Assembly (NCBI GenBank): GCA_035236585.1
Contig: CP141126.1
Span: 15,327,001 to 15,391,000, forward strand
DNA from: Warburgia ugandensis
Lineage: Eukaryota > Streptophyta > Magnoliopsida > Canellales > Canellaceae
Length of the DNA: 64,000 nucleotides
Direction: 5' to 3'
Shown here: in pieces, positions 35,068 to 47,700 of the stretch
Layout: each line of letters begins with the position of its first letter
Position numbering within the stretch: position 1 is the stretch's first letter
Program-made: the position numbers and the translations under genes
The notes under the pieces: generated by a model
Told to the model about the DNA's origin: nothing
Database searches by the model: none
Seen by the model: the letters and a program-made list of their open reading frames with translations, nothing else

Positions 35068-38000
35068 GCGCTCACGTGTTCATGTGTGTTTATCTCACAC
35101 AAAAGGCACAGGCTGGCTGGGCTGCTGTGTCAATCAATCCTTGGTTGCAAAAATAGATGCCACTATTGGTCCAAGTTGTAAAGAGTTGGTCTCAAATCTA
35201 CCTCGGGCTTCATTTCATTCTCGTAACTCTCTCCAGATGTATGCAATATGCGTGTGTGTAAAGCAGTAAATCTTACACAAAGATCCCACCAATATACTCT
35301 TGTTCTGTACCTGTTGGAAAGTATGGTTGATCTGGAAAACTGATCATAAATCTATTTTATGTATAAGCTCAAGACCAGTGGTCCAAGGGCCATTGACCAT
35401 GTGTTATGATTTTTGAGTATTGGACTGTGTCTAATCTATTCTATTGCCGAGCGGATGGTCAAGATCAATAAAAATGCCCTTTGTGTCATAAAATGGTGGA
35501 ACAGGGCTCCAGAATATTAATCTCCAATTCTTTCTTGAGCTTGAATTGCTTTCCAACTCCCAGTTAAGATGAGAACATGAACAATAGAAAAACTATAAGA
35601 CCAAGATAGTCTAAAGCAAGTACACAACAGAAAGACATTCAGGATAACTCAGATACAACGGAAAGACATCCAGGAGAACTCAGAAGCTAAGAATAGAATT
35701 ATAAATTAAAAAAGATCTCTCTTCATGTCAATCTCAAAGTTTTCCGTAACAGTTTTTTCTTGTTTTCTTTTAGCGGAGTTTCTGACTTACTATATCATGC
35801 ACTTCAGAGCTCAGTTCAATAGCTTTTATATTCTAACATATTGTTTGGAATATAATTCGCTAACATTTCACAGGCTGATGGAAAAGCTGAAGAGATATGG
35901 AGTTTCCGGAGTGTTATCATATGGGCTACTGAATACTGCCTACTATCTTACAACATTTCTCGTAGTTTGGTGAGTGAAAATGATAGTTCCATTAATAGTT
36001 CAGGTGCCGCAAATGAGACACGGTTTGATAATGAGAAGAAGCTTATGGCTGTGCCAAATTTTTCTGTTTATATTTGTTTTCTTTATGCTACTTTTGTTCT
36101 TTAGTAGTCTAGTCGTTGGGGTTGAAATTTATCCATGATTTACTGCCACCTTTCAATAGTTGTTGTTAGATGCCACGTACAGAGTCTGTCTAGAATTGGT
36201 TGTCTCGATGCAGTTATTATATTTGGTATGTCAAGGACTAGTTTGTCTAGGCATGATCGTGTAATTATTGCTGGTCACAGCACTTCTGAACATAGTTAGC
36301 CGAATGGGTTAATAAATTTAAATTTAGTTTTTATGCAATCCGAATGAATTTGATGTTTGTCAGAAAGAGAACAGATTGAAAGCACACTAAGTCTCCTTCT
36401 TCGATAATTTGTTTCTCAGTTAATCCATTGAAAATCATATGGTTAACTTACAAGTGTAAATTAGCAGTATTGGAAGGTTGAAATATTTAGGAATATGAAC
36501 TTTATACCTTTTCTCCCATTACTTGTTTACTTTTCCTGAAAACAGTATATTAGTATTTTGAAATGAAAATACAAGGACATGGGCTGCGCAGGACAAATAT
36601 GCAATGGTTCTACTAATGACTCCTTCAACCTTTACGTTTTTGGTGTATAATATATTCATCTCCCTTTGTCAGTCCTAGCACATCAAAGAAGTACTTGTTA
36701 CCAAAAAACATTAGATGAGAGAATTCCTTGGTCTTTTCTTTGTCAACTACAGAATGTCAGTTTTTGTTTGTTAAATTTCTTAATCTTATTTCACTTTTAA
36801 AATATTGAACTTGTGTATAAATAATTCACCTGATTGCATATCTTGGAAGTGACCCATGACACATTATTTTTCCCTGCATGCCATCATATGTATCCTCGTG
36901 CACCTTTAACTGTGCTATGGTCATTCTTGTTCTTATCCTGTATGTTGTTTAGATCTAGTGCCCCTCCCTAGATGTGAACCTGTGTACTGAAGGACCACTT
37001 GAAAGGTATTAATGTGATCTGCAGTCTACAAATGACATCTCCTCATCTCTGCAGGTTTTATGTTGTTCCAGCTCCTGGAAAGTTGGGATATGCTGCAGCT
37101 GTTGAAAGGTAATAACCATATCATCAGTTGTTGTTGTTGATATCGTTTTAGCATGTCAAAAGTTATCAATCCTTGCTTTGTTGAAATTCAATTGCAGGTT
37201 CTTCAAAGTACTGGCAATGGTTTGGGCAGGAAGCCAGGTTACTAAGCTTGTCAGGGCTGGAGGGTCAGCTCCTAATACCCTAGAATTAATTGTATTCTTG
37301 ATATAGTCACTTGAGTATTTTGGATCAACTTCAAAATGTTCATATGGTTCAGGAGATAATTGCATGTCCTTGAGAACAAGTTGCAACCCAGATTACCTTA
37401 GACTGGTTCTTTTTTACCATCCTGAGGATTTGTTCTGTTCCTGTTTGATGATTCTTAATAAGGCTTGTAATATTCTCTTTCCATCCCTTGGTGATTATAG
37501 ATGAAATGAAGTCCCTTCTGTGTGACGCTTCCAACATTCTGTTGAGATCCCTGAACAGCTGTTTTGAAGAGAAAAAATCCTCATCATCATGCCTGCTAGC
37601 TTTGCCCTTTTCCCCTTTTTCTTGACAGGTTAGCTAAGTCTGAATCTGTGACCTCAAAGATTTGCTAATTTTTCACCTTGCTTTCTTCACTTCTCTTGCA
37701 AGTAACTAGGCTAACCATTTTTGTCCTGGCTAACTGTTTTGTAGTTCTCTATGATATTCCCCTGTAAAAAAATTCAACCGTGGATGTAAATGTTGTTTCC
37801 TGAAATATTTCCAGCATGTTTTTCACTTGTAGAGAGGAATTCTCTAGTTTACCTATAAATTGGCCCTTGATCTGCACATATGAATACAGAAAGCAATTAG
37901 CATTTCCAATCACTATTGGGCTACCGTTCCCATAAAAAGCAACTGTCATTTTGTACCCCTCTCTCGGAGTATGTTTGACCATTGGTTCTGAAGTAAGATA

Positions 38001-38332
38001 TGTCTAAAAAGGTTTCAATCTGTATTTTCACTTCATGAATATTTTGATCATTCCATTGCTTGTTCTTTTGGAGTGCTTAAAATGCAGGGCCCTTGCACTG
38101 GCGCCTATTGTGGATAGAGGGCTATCATGGTTCACCTCAAGGTTCAAATTCAAGTCCCCTGGGAAGGTAAAGAAAACAAATTTTCGCCCGACATTCGGTT
38201 TCAATTCCTCAGTTCTTCTAATCCTCTCCTATTCTCTATTGTGTTTCGCTACAGGCGTTCATGGCAATTGCAGGACTTTGTTTCGGACTGGCCTTTTTGG
38301 TGTTCTTGACGGTGACATTGTTATCCACCTAA
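32404..38332 (+). CDS. DUF1279 / FAM210-like membrane protein
   Basis: Nine exons join with consistent phases: 32404-32608, 32695-32816, 34348-34396, 34555-34606, 35874-35969, 37055-37108, 37198-37263, 38088-38166 and 38255-38332 (266 residues). The C-terminal half is the DUF1279 region: LMEKLKRYGVSGVLSYGLLN, a membrane span around TTFLVVWFYVV, then KVLAMVWAGSQVTKL, PIVDRGLSWF, and a final span FMAIAGLCFGLAFLVFLTVT at the C-terminus (about 243-265). The family includes mitochondrial FAM210 proteins of animals; plant members are predicted plastid membrane proteins of unknown biochemical role. Exons 3 to 9 are secure. The first exon and its 86-bp intron are inferred from phase only (donor GTAAGA, acceptor TTGCAG), so the N-terminus and any transit peptide are uncertain. 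Confidence 0.87.
34919..35066. repeat. (TA)n and long (CT)n microsatellites in a DUF1279 intron
   Basis: TA run at about 34919-34944, then about 43 CT units at 34980-35065, in intron 4 (34607-35873). The ORFs across it are repeat translations. Confidence 0.95.
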
Positions 38333-39862
38333 ATTTTCCCCTTGTTCAATGCCTTTGGGGTTCACACATCTTCTTGCCTGATTACTCGTATCAGTTGTTG
38401 GGTCCAATGTTCCTAAATACATTCAAGGAGCATATTTGGCTTTGTTGACTTAAAAGACACTAACAACATTGATGCAGCAGGACAAAATTCTATCATAACA
38501 GAAGCAAGCGAACCATACAGTAATCTAGGATTTTCATCTGGAGGATCTCACTCTGGTTAGTCATGCTATCAGCGTTTTGAAGAATCTGGTTCTTCAAATG
38601 CTTGGTTCCAGGCATTGGCTTTTTCAAAATTTCGATTTGATTGGTATTACTTTGTGCGGGCTAATGTCTGAAGTGGTCTTTATATTTATATCCTTTTCAT
38701 ACATATCATCTGGATACACCCCTTCTCAATGTACAACATTGCCAAACCTATCCCCGGACACCCCTTCTCAATGTGCAAGCTCCCTACATTTCAAAGGGAT
38801 GATGCACCACCTTGAATCCGTGAGCTACTTATATAAAAGGCACATCAACCTAATATCTTAGATTTTGGCTTATGTGAGAGCATCTCAAGAATAATTAATG
38901 AAGAAAATAGTTTTGATCATAAATTTTTCTGCGGTCGCTGCCAATAAATGAATACTTCTATTATGCTTATTTTTATCTCTATGGGGCTGGGGAATAGACC
39001 AATTATTTGAGCTTGAGACGGTGAAAAATCAAATCCATCAAAAGAGTAGGTTGGGTGGCTGATATCTGTATAACACCAAGCTGTAGTATATTGAGTTAAT
39101 CTTTGCATATTAGAAAGAAAAAAAATGACGAAAAGTACACTTGCTTGCTCAAACAAGTACACTTTTTGAGACCCATATGTGATGTTGGCATGATCTAAAC
39201 TGTTAACATGAAGAAAGTGTGAGCCAACCCATTAAAATTAATATTCTCTTGATGGGCTATTGTTGGCCCCTTCAACCGTGAAGCCCTATTTAGGGATGTC
39301 CCTGCAAATATGAAATATTGGTCTGGTGGCCTGCCAATGAAATATCCGTTTCTCATGATGGTTTGAATTATCAATATACATTCATATATAGATTTTCCAT
39401 GTCCATGTGAGCCAAAAAAAAAGAGGTATTTCTTTTTCTATGGGAAAATGCCTTGCTTGGTAGTACGGCTCTTCTGATATCTGCAAAATCACTAATATTT
39501 ATTTGTCCGTCCTTATTCATATGATTCACATGAGGTTAGGCATGTAAAATTATGAACTGTACTCAGTGTGAGAAGCATGTGTAGGAAGACCATTAGACTT
39601 TCGGGTTACTATTGTGGGGGCCCTCTCTGAATCAACGGCCAAGATGCCCTTATCATTACATCCATCTCCCTCGTCGTTAAGTTGGATTCTGCGAGTGAAC
39701 GCCACAAGCCCACAACACAAACCAACATCGTCGTCTAAAGATCCATGCATATTGTACATGTAAGAGACACACGAGAGTTAAGGCGATCATTTAAGGGAAA
39801 ATTCCCAACCCTCTTCCCGATAAACCGACTTTCCTCCCTCCCACTCAAGTCAAAATCAAATA

Positions 39863-39863
<1 letters not shown>
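38333..39863. other. Spacer after the DUF1279 gene
   Basis: The first few hundred bases are probably the 3' UTR. A short duplicated phrase ACACCCCTTCTCAATGT occurs at about 38717 and 38759. Otherwise nothing is recognised. Confidence 0.4.

Positions 39864-39922
<59 letters not shown>
39864..39922. repeat. (GA)n microsatellite
   Basis: About 28 GA units with one CA interruption. It sits in a context resembling a 5' leader, but no downstream coding region could be assembled. Confidence 0.93.
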
Positions 39923-39925
<3 letters not shown>

Positions 39926-41072
39926 TAATGGCAGTCTCAGTTCATGTCTTCTGAGATTGCAGTGAAATGATATTTTTTCTCGATCCCAAACAACCAACAA
40001 ACAACAGATGCAGAATTTTCCAGTTTCTTCAATTTTTCCGATGGCTTTTACAGATAATGAAGAATTAGATTCTAGAAAACCTCTAACCAACTTTGTAGGA
40101 AGAACGGAAACGCCAGTATCCGGTACATGTTGGAGATGGTGGTGTCTGTGGGTCTGTTCTGCAATAAACATCGGCAAAGTTGTGACACAACTTTTAATGG
40201 CACCTGCTTATTGATTGAGAATTGTGATTCTATTGGAGATGAAACACTTGACATGTTCAACTGCACACATTATGTCGCAGAAGCTGCTATACAGCTAGAC
40301 TAGAAAGAAGTAGACGGGGATGAGTAAGAGATTCGCACAAATGGTAGAAAACAGGAACTTGTTCAGTTATAAACTATTCACAGTTGTTGAGACAATAGAA
40401 TTCGAAGCTTGATGATGATATGCAAAGCTAACAATTTTTGGTTGGCTCCGACTCTGAATGTGGTACTTCTAGTTAACTTGATTTTTGAAGACCCAAACTT
40501 TACTCGAAGATAATATATCTGATTATGGTAGTTTAGCATTAAGAAACTAGAAATTTTGGAAGGAGTCAGGAACATGTTGCTGCAAGGTTTGGGACACTCA
40601 CTTGGTCTAGCTTATAGGGGTTATAGCAATAGAAGAAGTAACAGCACAAACCATTCCCCCATAAATATTTTTACGTTCCGCTTTAATCATGCTTCTCTCT
40701 TGAAGAATACAGATTTGACTTACGACTAAACACTACCAGTTATCGTCCTAATAACTGTTCTTTGCTCTTCCTTCTCGGCTTCCGATTGAATTGCACTTGG
40801 ATCATTGCCAAGAATGGATTCTTTAAGTCTTGATATCCAGTTATTGGCTTCCACGGGGTTAGAAACTTCGGGAGTTGATTAATAGGTTAATGTAGTTAGA
40901 TGTTCTTTAACTTGAAACTTCATGCCAGAATCTTGACTACTTTTCTACAATAATAATTGTTTCATTGACGAACAAAGACAAAAAGAAGAGCAACTTTCGT
41001 GACATTTTATGGCTGGTTATATTTGTTGCATGATGTTTTACTTCTTTGAGTTTTGATGTCACTGCTATGTAA
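39923..41072. other. Unassigned region, possible non-coding transcript or gene relic
   Basis: Downstream of the GA tract several ORFs of 60-110 residues overlap on both strands without a recognisable domain. One plus-strand ORF (40008-40214) opens MQNFPVSSIFPMAFTDNEEL; I do not recognise it. Confidence 0.3.
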
Positions 41073-41231
41073 GGGGAGCCTTGGTGCAACGGTAGAGTTG
41101 TCGTTGTGTGACCTTGAGGTCACAGGTTCAAGGCTGTGGAAACAGCCTCTTTCAAAATACAAAGTAAGACTATGTACTACTAACCCTTGTGGTCCACCCC
41201 ACATGGACGGTCGTGCACTAAGGCTGCCCCC
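41073..41231 (+). mobile_element. Au-like SINE with internal deletion
   Basis: Intact head (GGGAGCCTTGGTGCAACGGT) and B-box area. The 3' block is shortened (CCACCCCACATGGACGGTCG then GCACTAAGGCTGCCCC). Confidence 0.92.
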
Positions 41232-41686
41232 TCTTGGCAATAGTATGCATCATTATCTTGTACAGCAGTAGTCTGACAAGAGTGTTGAAGAAAGGGGACT
41301 AAATGGCATGTGCTCACTTGTGTGTAACAAACTACCGATATCTTGATTTGTTGACAGAGTTGCCTAATTTTATACGCTGTCAAAGGAGACATAAGAAAGA
41401 ATCACTATTGACTCCAAACATATGTAGGGATTATACACAAATAAGGAACATTTTTGTAACGCAGGTTGGAATAGGGCACAGTTTTCAGTGTAATGCAACT
41501 GGATAGAAATAGAAAGCTTTCTTCTTCCTTTGGTGGTGATGGTATTCTCCAGATTCGGAATAAACTAACACTTGGCTTGTTCCCTGGATTTAATTTCTGG
41601 TTTGGTTGCAGGGCTGAATATGTCCTTCCTGAGATCCATGGGTAAGTTTCTCTTGCTTTTAAATTTTTGCGTGAAATTTCAGGTAA

Positions 41687-41785
41687 AAAAGAAGAAGGCA
41701 GTCCCGGTGCACGAAGTTCTCGCCTATGCAGGGTCTGGGGAAGGGGTGGATCACAAAGGCCTATAGTAGGCAGTCTTACCTTGCA
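41687..41785 (-). mobile_element. 5'-truncated Au-like SINE with perfect 15-bp target duplication
   Basis: Only the 3' half is present, ending at CTTACCTTGCA. It is flanked by identical TGAAATTTCAGGTAA at 41672-41686 and 41786-41800. The target duplication around a partial element shows it was inserted already truncated, as expected for incomplete target-primed reverse transcription. Confidence 0.95.
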
Positions 41786-41800
41786 TGAAATTTCAGGTAA

Positions 41801-44704
41801 TACTAAGAAATAAGATATGTAGTAACTGGCTAAAAAGCAAATAATTGTTGAGCAACCACACATTGTATAACCAAATGAGATACTCTCTTGATTTGACAAT
41901 TTTTTTTTATATAATTTGTGCTATAATGTTCAAAGGCATAAAGACCTTATCCCCATCAAGCACTCCTCTTGTTTCTTGCAAACCATTTGTTCTTGATTAA
42001 ACAGCTCAATTTTTCTCTGTCATCTAGATTTTCAAAGTCCACCTTAAGAGTGAATTACATCTAGTCATCAAAAAGTTTTGCTATACCCATAATTGAACCA
42101 AAATATGAGGGTATGATTACTCTATGGGAACCATGGTGTTGTATTTGTTTTCATTTGAAAGATCTAAATTTTATTGGTACTCTACCAGCTTCACACCCGG
42201 GCAATCTGATAGTAACCACACCAAAAAAAAGAAAGAAAAGAAAAGAAATTGTAGACTAGAATGTCCTTATTAATGTTATTTTAAACTTAAGCATTTACCA
42301 GAGCAAAATAGTAATTTAAAATTAAATTTATTAAAAACAATTGTGTTTATATTGCATTCATTTTTAAAGTTATTTTAAAGTATTCTTGGCCCCCAATTTT
42401 GAAACTATTTATGGATATGTACAACTGGGATTTTCTGTAAATAATATTTTAATGGCAAAGGAATTGATAAAATGAGGGCAAATAAAATGCGTACTTCCCC
42501 AAACCTATTGGTTCCTCATTCTCTCTAAAAGCCCTCATTGCAACAAACTTCCAACAAAATCCTCTATTCTTCCTTCTTTCTAGCCAAATCTCTAAATCTT
42601 TCTCTATCTTCCCTCTTTTCTTTCCATTTCATGTTGTATGCTTACCTATTTTTAAATCATGCTATCATTTAGCTTCTTTATACTATAGTTATTGGGTATA
42701 GTTACCGGCATGATATGTACTTAAAGCTTTTTTATCTGTCCCATGTCGTGTTCTTATTTACCTATACACTAGTCAACCAACAAATATATAGTTAACTGGT
42801 GTACAACTAACTAAATAAACTAAAATAATGCATAAAATCTCTTTTAATCTCTTAAATTGTGTCCTTTGCAGTTTTCTCCTTTAGTGTATTGGAACCTAAA
42901 AATACCCACAAAAGAGACCAAACCCCAAAAATTAGGGACTGGATTTTAAATTAGGAACAAAACTAACAGTACAGTACCAAGAAAGCTACATTATAGTTTT
43001 CAGATCCACCGGGAAAGCTAAAATCATAATGTTTCAGTTATAGTTTTCGATGGGTCTAAACTGGTCCTTGGCAATTTATTTTGTTACACCATGGATTTGG
43101 ATACCAAGTAAGGTTGTACTGTGGCAACCGAGTTACACTGGGGAACTGGAAAAGGCTAAAATGTTACAATTTTCCATTAAAGATTTATTAAGCCTTTTCC
43201 TTCGCATCCAGTTAAAATATGGAAATTAAGAACCGCCAGCAGCTATTTTGGAGCGGTGGTTACTATTCAGGACTGAAATCTTCATTTGACAGAGTCATCG
43301 GAACTGGAGAGCCTAACGTCATGGGGTTGGGTTGCCAAGCTGGTCAACAGGATGTACAGACTCCAAAGAAGGGTTGTGTAGCTTTTGGATGTTGGCTGAG
43401 AGACTTTGGCCCGTTATTGAAGATCCATGAAACAAGGCCTCATTCTAGGCAAGAAGTAAAACTCAAATATTTATGTAAAAACTTCTATAAAGTCATAGTA
43501 TAGTCCTCAACCATTAGATGGTGGGCACATTAATCCTCAACCATTGGATGGTGGACACATTAATCCTAACCATCTTCAATCCATTGAAGAAGTGGATGAA
43601 AGAGAACAAGCATAAATAAAGAATAGCTCCGTAGTTGTAAGCAGATTACTCAATTGAATAAGTTCTGGTAAGTGAGTGAATATAGTGGAAGGCTGACTTG
43701 GTTTTACAACCGCTCGGGTTTAGCAATCATCACACATACAACTTGACAGCTGTGTGGACGTTTGCATGCATAGCTAGACAGCAGAAGCAATCATAGCACA
43801 TAAAACTTGACAGCTGTGTGACAGAGGGAATCAGGTTGCATATCTGATATGACGTACCAAGCCAAGATCAATGGGGTAAAAGCTGTATGACTGTTTCTTC
43901 TCCTTCCCATCACAAATGCAGACAAGCCCAGCAAAACCAAGCCAACAACTCTACCGCAAGCAGGAGATGAATGAATCAGTGGTAAATACACACTACTCGA
44001 AAATCAGGACCATTGGCTTTAAACAAGTAGCGGAGAACAACTGAAAAAGACGCTGCAAAAAGATTGTCCCCGTCCCCGTCCCAGCCACAGCCAAACTCTT
44101 TACTAACGACCCCTCCTACCTCTATTTACAACGTCTTCATGTACTCGTACACTGTAAAAAAATGTTTTCTGACTCTCTACTTTAGTCTCAGTTTAAACAG
44201 TCTAGAGGATCATGCTATCCACTCCCACAGTCAATTTGTGCAAGCTGCATGATCTATAGGACCCACCATCAATGACTTACCAACTCAACCTGCACAGATT
44301 TCTTTCAGTGGTGCTGCTATCCACTCCCAGTCCATGCAAATTATACGAGACGACTACACTGCACAAATTGAAAATAAATACAAAACAAATCCAACTCAAC
44401 GAAACTTTTCTTATACCATAAAATGGACCCAGGAACCTAACAAAACCAGGATAAATCACCCATTTCCACTACACGGTCGATCAAAGCCGATACAAAACGA
44501 AATTGCAATATAAGTTATGATGTTGTGCTGTACACAGAACTACACTAATGCATATAGATGCATGTGATTTTCCCCTCTACAGATTCGAGCATGGACAAGC
44601 TATTAAAACTTGGAACCTTCACTTTTGCATTAAAACCTGTAAACTTAAGAGGGAGCAATTGACTTTTGCCCATTTTCATGCTAGCAAAAAATAATATGTG
44701 AGAT
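41801..44704. other. AT-rich spacer downstream of ERECTA
   Basis: No supported gene. A 94-residue ORF at 43219-43503 shows no known domain. Two tandem 30-bp units (CCTCAACCATT(A/G)GATGGTG...) lie at about 43504-43563. The last few hundred bases probably include the ERECTA 3' UTR. Confidence 0.4.
43504..43563. repeat. 30-bp tandem duplication
   Basis: Two adjacent units begin CCTCAACCATTAGATGGTGG and CCTCAACCATTGGATGGTGG, each ending CACATTAAT. Confidence 0.9.
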
Positions 44705-47700
44705 TCACACAGTATTCTGCGATATTACCTCTCCAAATTTGAGAAAGAGGTTGGCATCAGAAGTGCTGCTTAAGGTGGCACAGTTTACCACTTTTGGGTT
44801 GTTCTTGAGATTGTACTCATCTATGTAGCTTGGCAATGATATAGGTGGTGGCAGGGGCAATGGTTGCTTTGATGGTGCTTCTGCTAGTACCAGCGATTCC
44901 AGGACCCGGGTCACCTCATGCATTGTTGGTCGTTCTGAGAGCTGTTTCTTGGTGCACAGGAGGGCAAGCTGGAAAACCTTCTTCATTGCCGCCAGATCTT
45001 TACATGTGGCAGAGATCTCTGGATCCACGGTCTCCATGACTGTATTGTTGGCTGTCTTTGAGAGTATCTGAAGGGTGAAAAATATGGGAACGATGTAAGT
45101 AAAAGAATATATTGGGTCTGTCTTCATACCTATGGAGTTCGGGAAGAAGAAATGTAAACGGCGGGATTTGCTAGTGATTTAATGGCTAGATTAAATTTCT
45201 AATCTGGACGGGCAAATTTGTCTTTAGTACCCGGAAGAACTACATTACTCGGGACTGTTCAATGAAACTGACCTCCACGCACTACGTATTAGTTAGCGGC
45301 TTTGTTTGACATAGGAATAACAAACCAAAGATGAACACATTAGCCACCAATATTTCATGTTATTGGCAGCCATCAAACATGGTTAAAATTATCAAACTGG
45401 AGTAAATCCATGATCCTTATTGCCATTGCAAATAGCCCCTTTAGATTGTCTTTTCTTGAACAACTTTCTATGCATTATAGGACCACAAATAGCAGTGAAT
45501 AAAATTACGACCCATGGATAAATACAGTAGAAAGCACATCAATGTGGGGACCCAATTAGCATATTGTAGACAATAAATCTCACTCATTGGATAACTTTTA
45601 GCATACTCAAACTGATCTTTCCGGCAAATAGTTGCTTGCTTATACCTTCACTCTCCGAGACAGGCAACAACATTGGATGGTTAGGAAACTGATGTAGGAC
45701 AGTATGCAGAGCTCAAAATTAACTTAAATAAGAAAACAAAATTTAAATTATACCAAGCAATTTAACGTTAAAAAAATCAGTCTTAATTAGCATGAAATCT
45801 CTAACAATTAATGTAAGATTGATGTTTGAATCCAGATAGCCCCACTAATTGACGAACGATCCTAATTAAGCTTTGGATCTAAGGTTCAGGAATTTAATGC
45901 AAGATAAGAATTTTGGATTATTACTGACACAAATCACATAACTGTACAGTTCAAAAATCTACTATTAAAAGACAAGGTTAAAAAGTACTGACTTACATAA
46001 TAGGATGAAACAATAATAATTCGACCTCGTATCAAATGCGGCTTTGCAACCACAAAAAGATAGAATTGTCCTTAAGTCCCAACAAACTAAGAAACCTAAT
46101 ACTCTTAGTGGTAAATATTTAAAGTTAACTATAACATAACATTTTAAAAAAAGAAAAGAAAAAAAAGTGGGATGATGGTCCCCATCAGAAGCACTGAGAA
46201 ATGCTGTTCCCAGCCCAGCCCTACCCCTGGACAACTAGTTGGATATCTTTTAGACAAGAAAGCTCACTCATTGGATAACTTTTAGCATTCTCAAACTGAT
46301 CTTTCCGGCAGACAGTTGCTTACACCTTCACTATCTGAGAAAGCCAACAATGTTGGATGGCTAGGAAACATTGAGAAATGCTGTTCACGACCCTAACCAT
46401 GGAAACCCAGCTAACCAGCAAATGCTTGCCAACAGCTTATAGATAAAATTTCAGCATAGAGTACAGGATAACTTTTAACAATATAAAAAAACAGCTGCCC
46501 AGTATAAGTTCCCTCCCCCCCACCCCGCATATGCGGGATCTGAAAAAGGGGCAGACTACAAAGGATGCATTTTTGTAAGAGGCTGTTTCCGCGCCTCGAG
46601 CCCGTGACCTCAAGGTCACATGACAACAACTCTACCGTTGCACCAAAGCTGCCTTCTAACTTTCAACAATATCAAAATGCATAAAAAATTGAAAGCTTAA
46701 AGTCAGGGGAGTAATTACCAGCTGGTGGAGATTGCATTCATTATCTACTGCTTTCTTTCCTGTCAGTAGCTCTAGCAGCACGATTCCATAGCTGTAAACA
46801 TCTGATTTTTCATTGAGGCGGGAGGTCCGAGCATATTCAGGATCTATGTAACCAATGGTACCCATGATGTACGTGGAAGTGTGAGACTTGGATATGCAGA
46901 GGTTTTTTGCTATTCCAAAGTCGGTGAGATGAGCCTCAAGGTCTTTATCCAAGAGTATGTTAGATGATTTCACATCCCGGTGGATTATACGTGGGCTACA
47001 GTCATGGTGGAGATATGCCAATCCATGAGCAGCACCTAAAGCAATCTGCAGGCGGCTATCCCAATCCAATTTCTTCTTCTTTGATGGGCCTGTTAAGGAA
47101 GATAGAACAAGTGTTTCACTTGGGCCATTTAACAGTGATTTTAGAATGGCATGGAATAATATGATATATAAAATTAAAGCAAGATGAGAAATGCCACTAA
47201 ATGTAGGTAGCAGTTGCATACGCCAGTTTAAATGCAGGCTTGTTTAAACATTTATTGGTGCATCCTAATAAATGAGTAAACCATCACCATATTGAAAACA
47301 AACACAACTTCTCAAGAATATGGGTGGTGCACTGATCAAAGGTGAATTTATGGTTTGATGTTCTTGTATTATATTTATTACTTATGCTGAATGCTTATGC
47401 TAGACAGTGAACTACTCCTACTTAACTGTAGCAACAATCTTGTGTCCCAAACTAGCCACTTACCATGCAAGAGATCCCAAAGGCTCCCGTTTTCCATGTA
47501 GTCATAGAAAAGAAGGTTCCCTGCAGGAGATAATGAATATCCTTGGAGGCTAACTAGATTTCGATGCTTGATGCTCCCAACAGTCTCAAGCTCTGTCTGG
47601 AATTCCTTGAGGCTTTGAGGATGATGAGAGTAAATTCTCTTGATGGCCACGGGATTGCAGTTTTTCAGAAGACACTTATACACTGTGCTTGATGCTCCAC

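Noticed and set aside
34918-35269. Overlapping ORFs with long Ser-Leu repeats
   Set aside because: Three frames of the same CT repeat inside an intron.
39845-40177. 110-residue minus-strand ORF
   Set aside because: Half of it is the GA microsatellite read on the minus strand; no domain in the remainder.
43219-43503. 94-residue ORF MEIKNRQQ...
   Set aside because: No family recognised and no splice partner found; kept only as a note.
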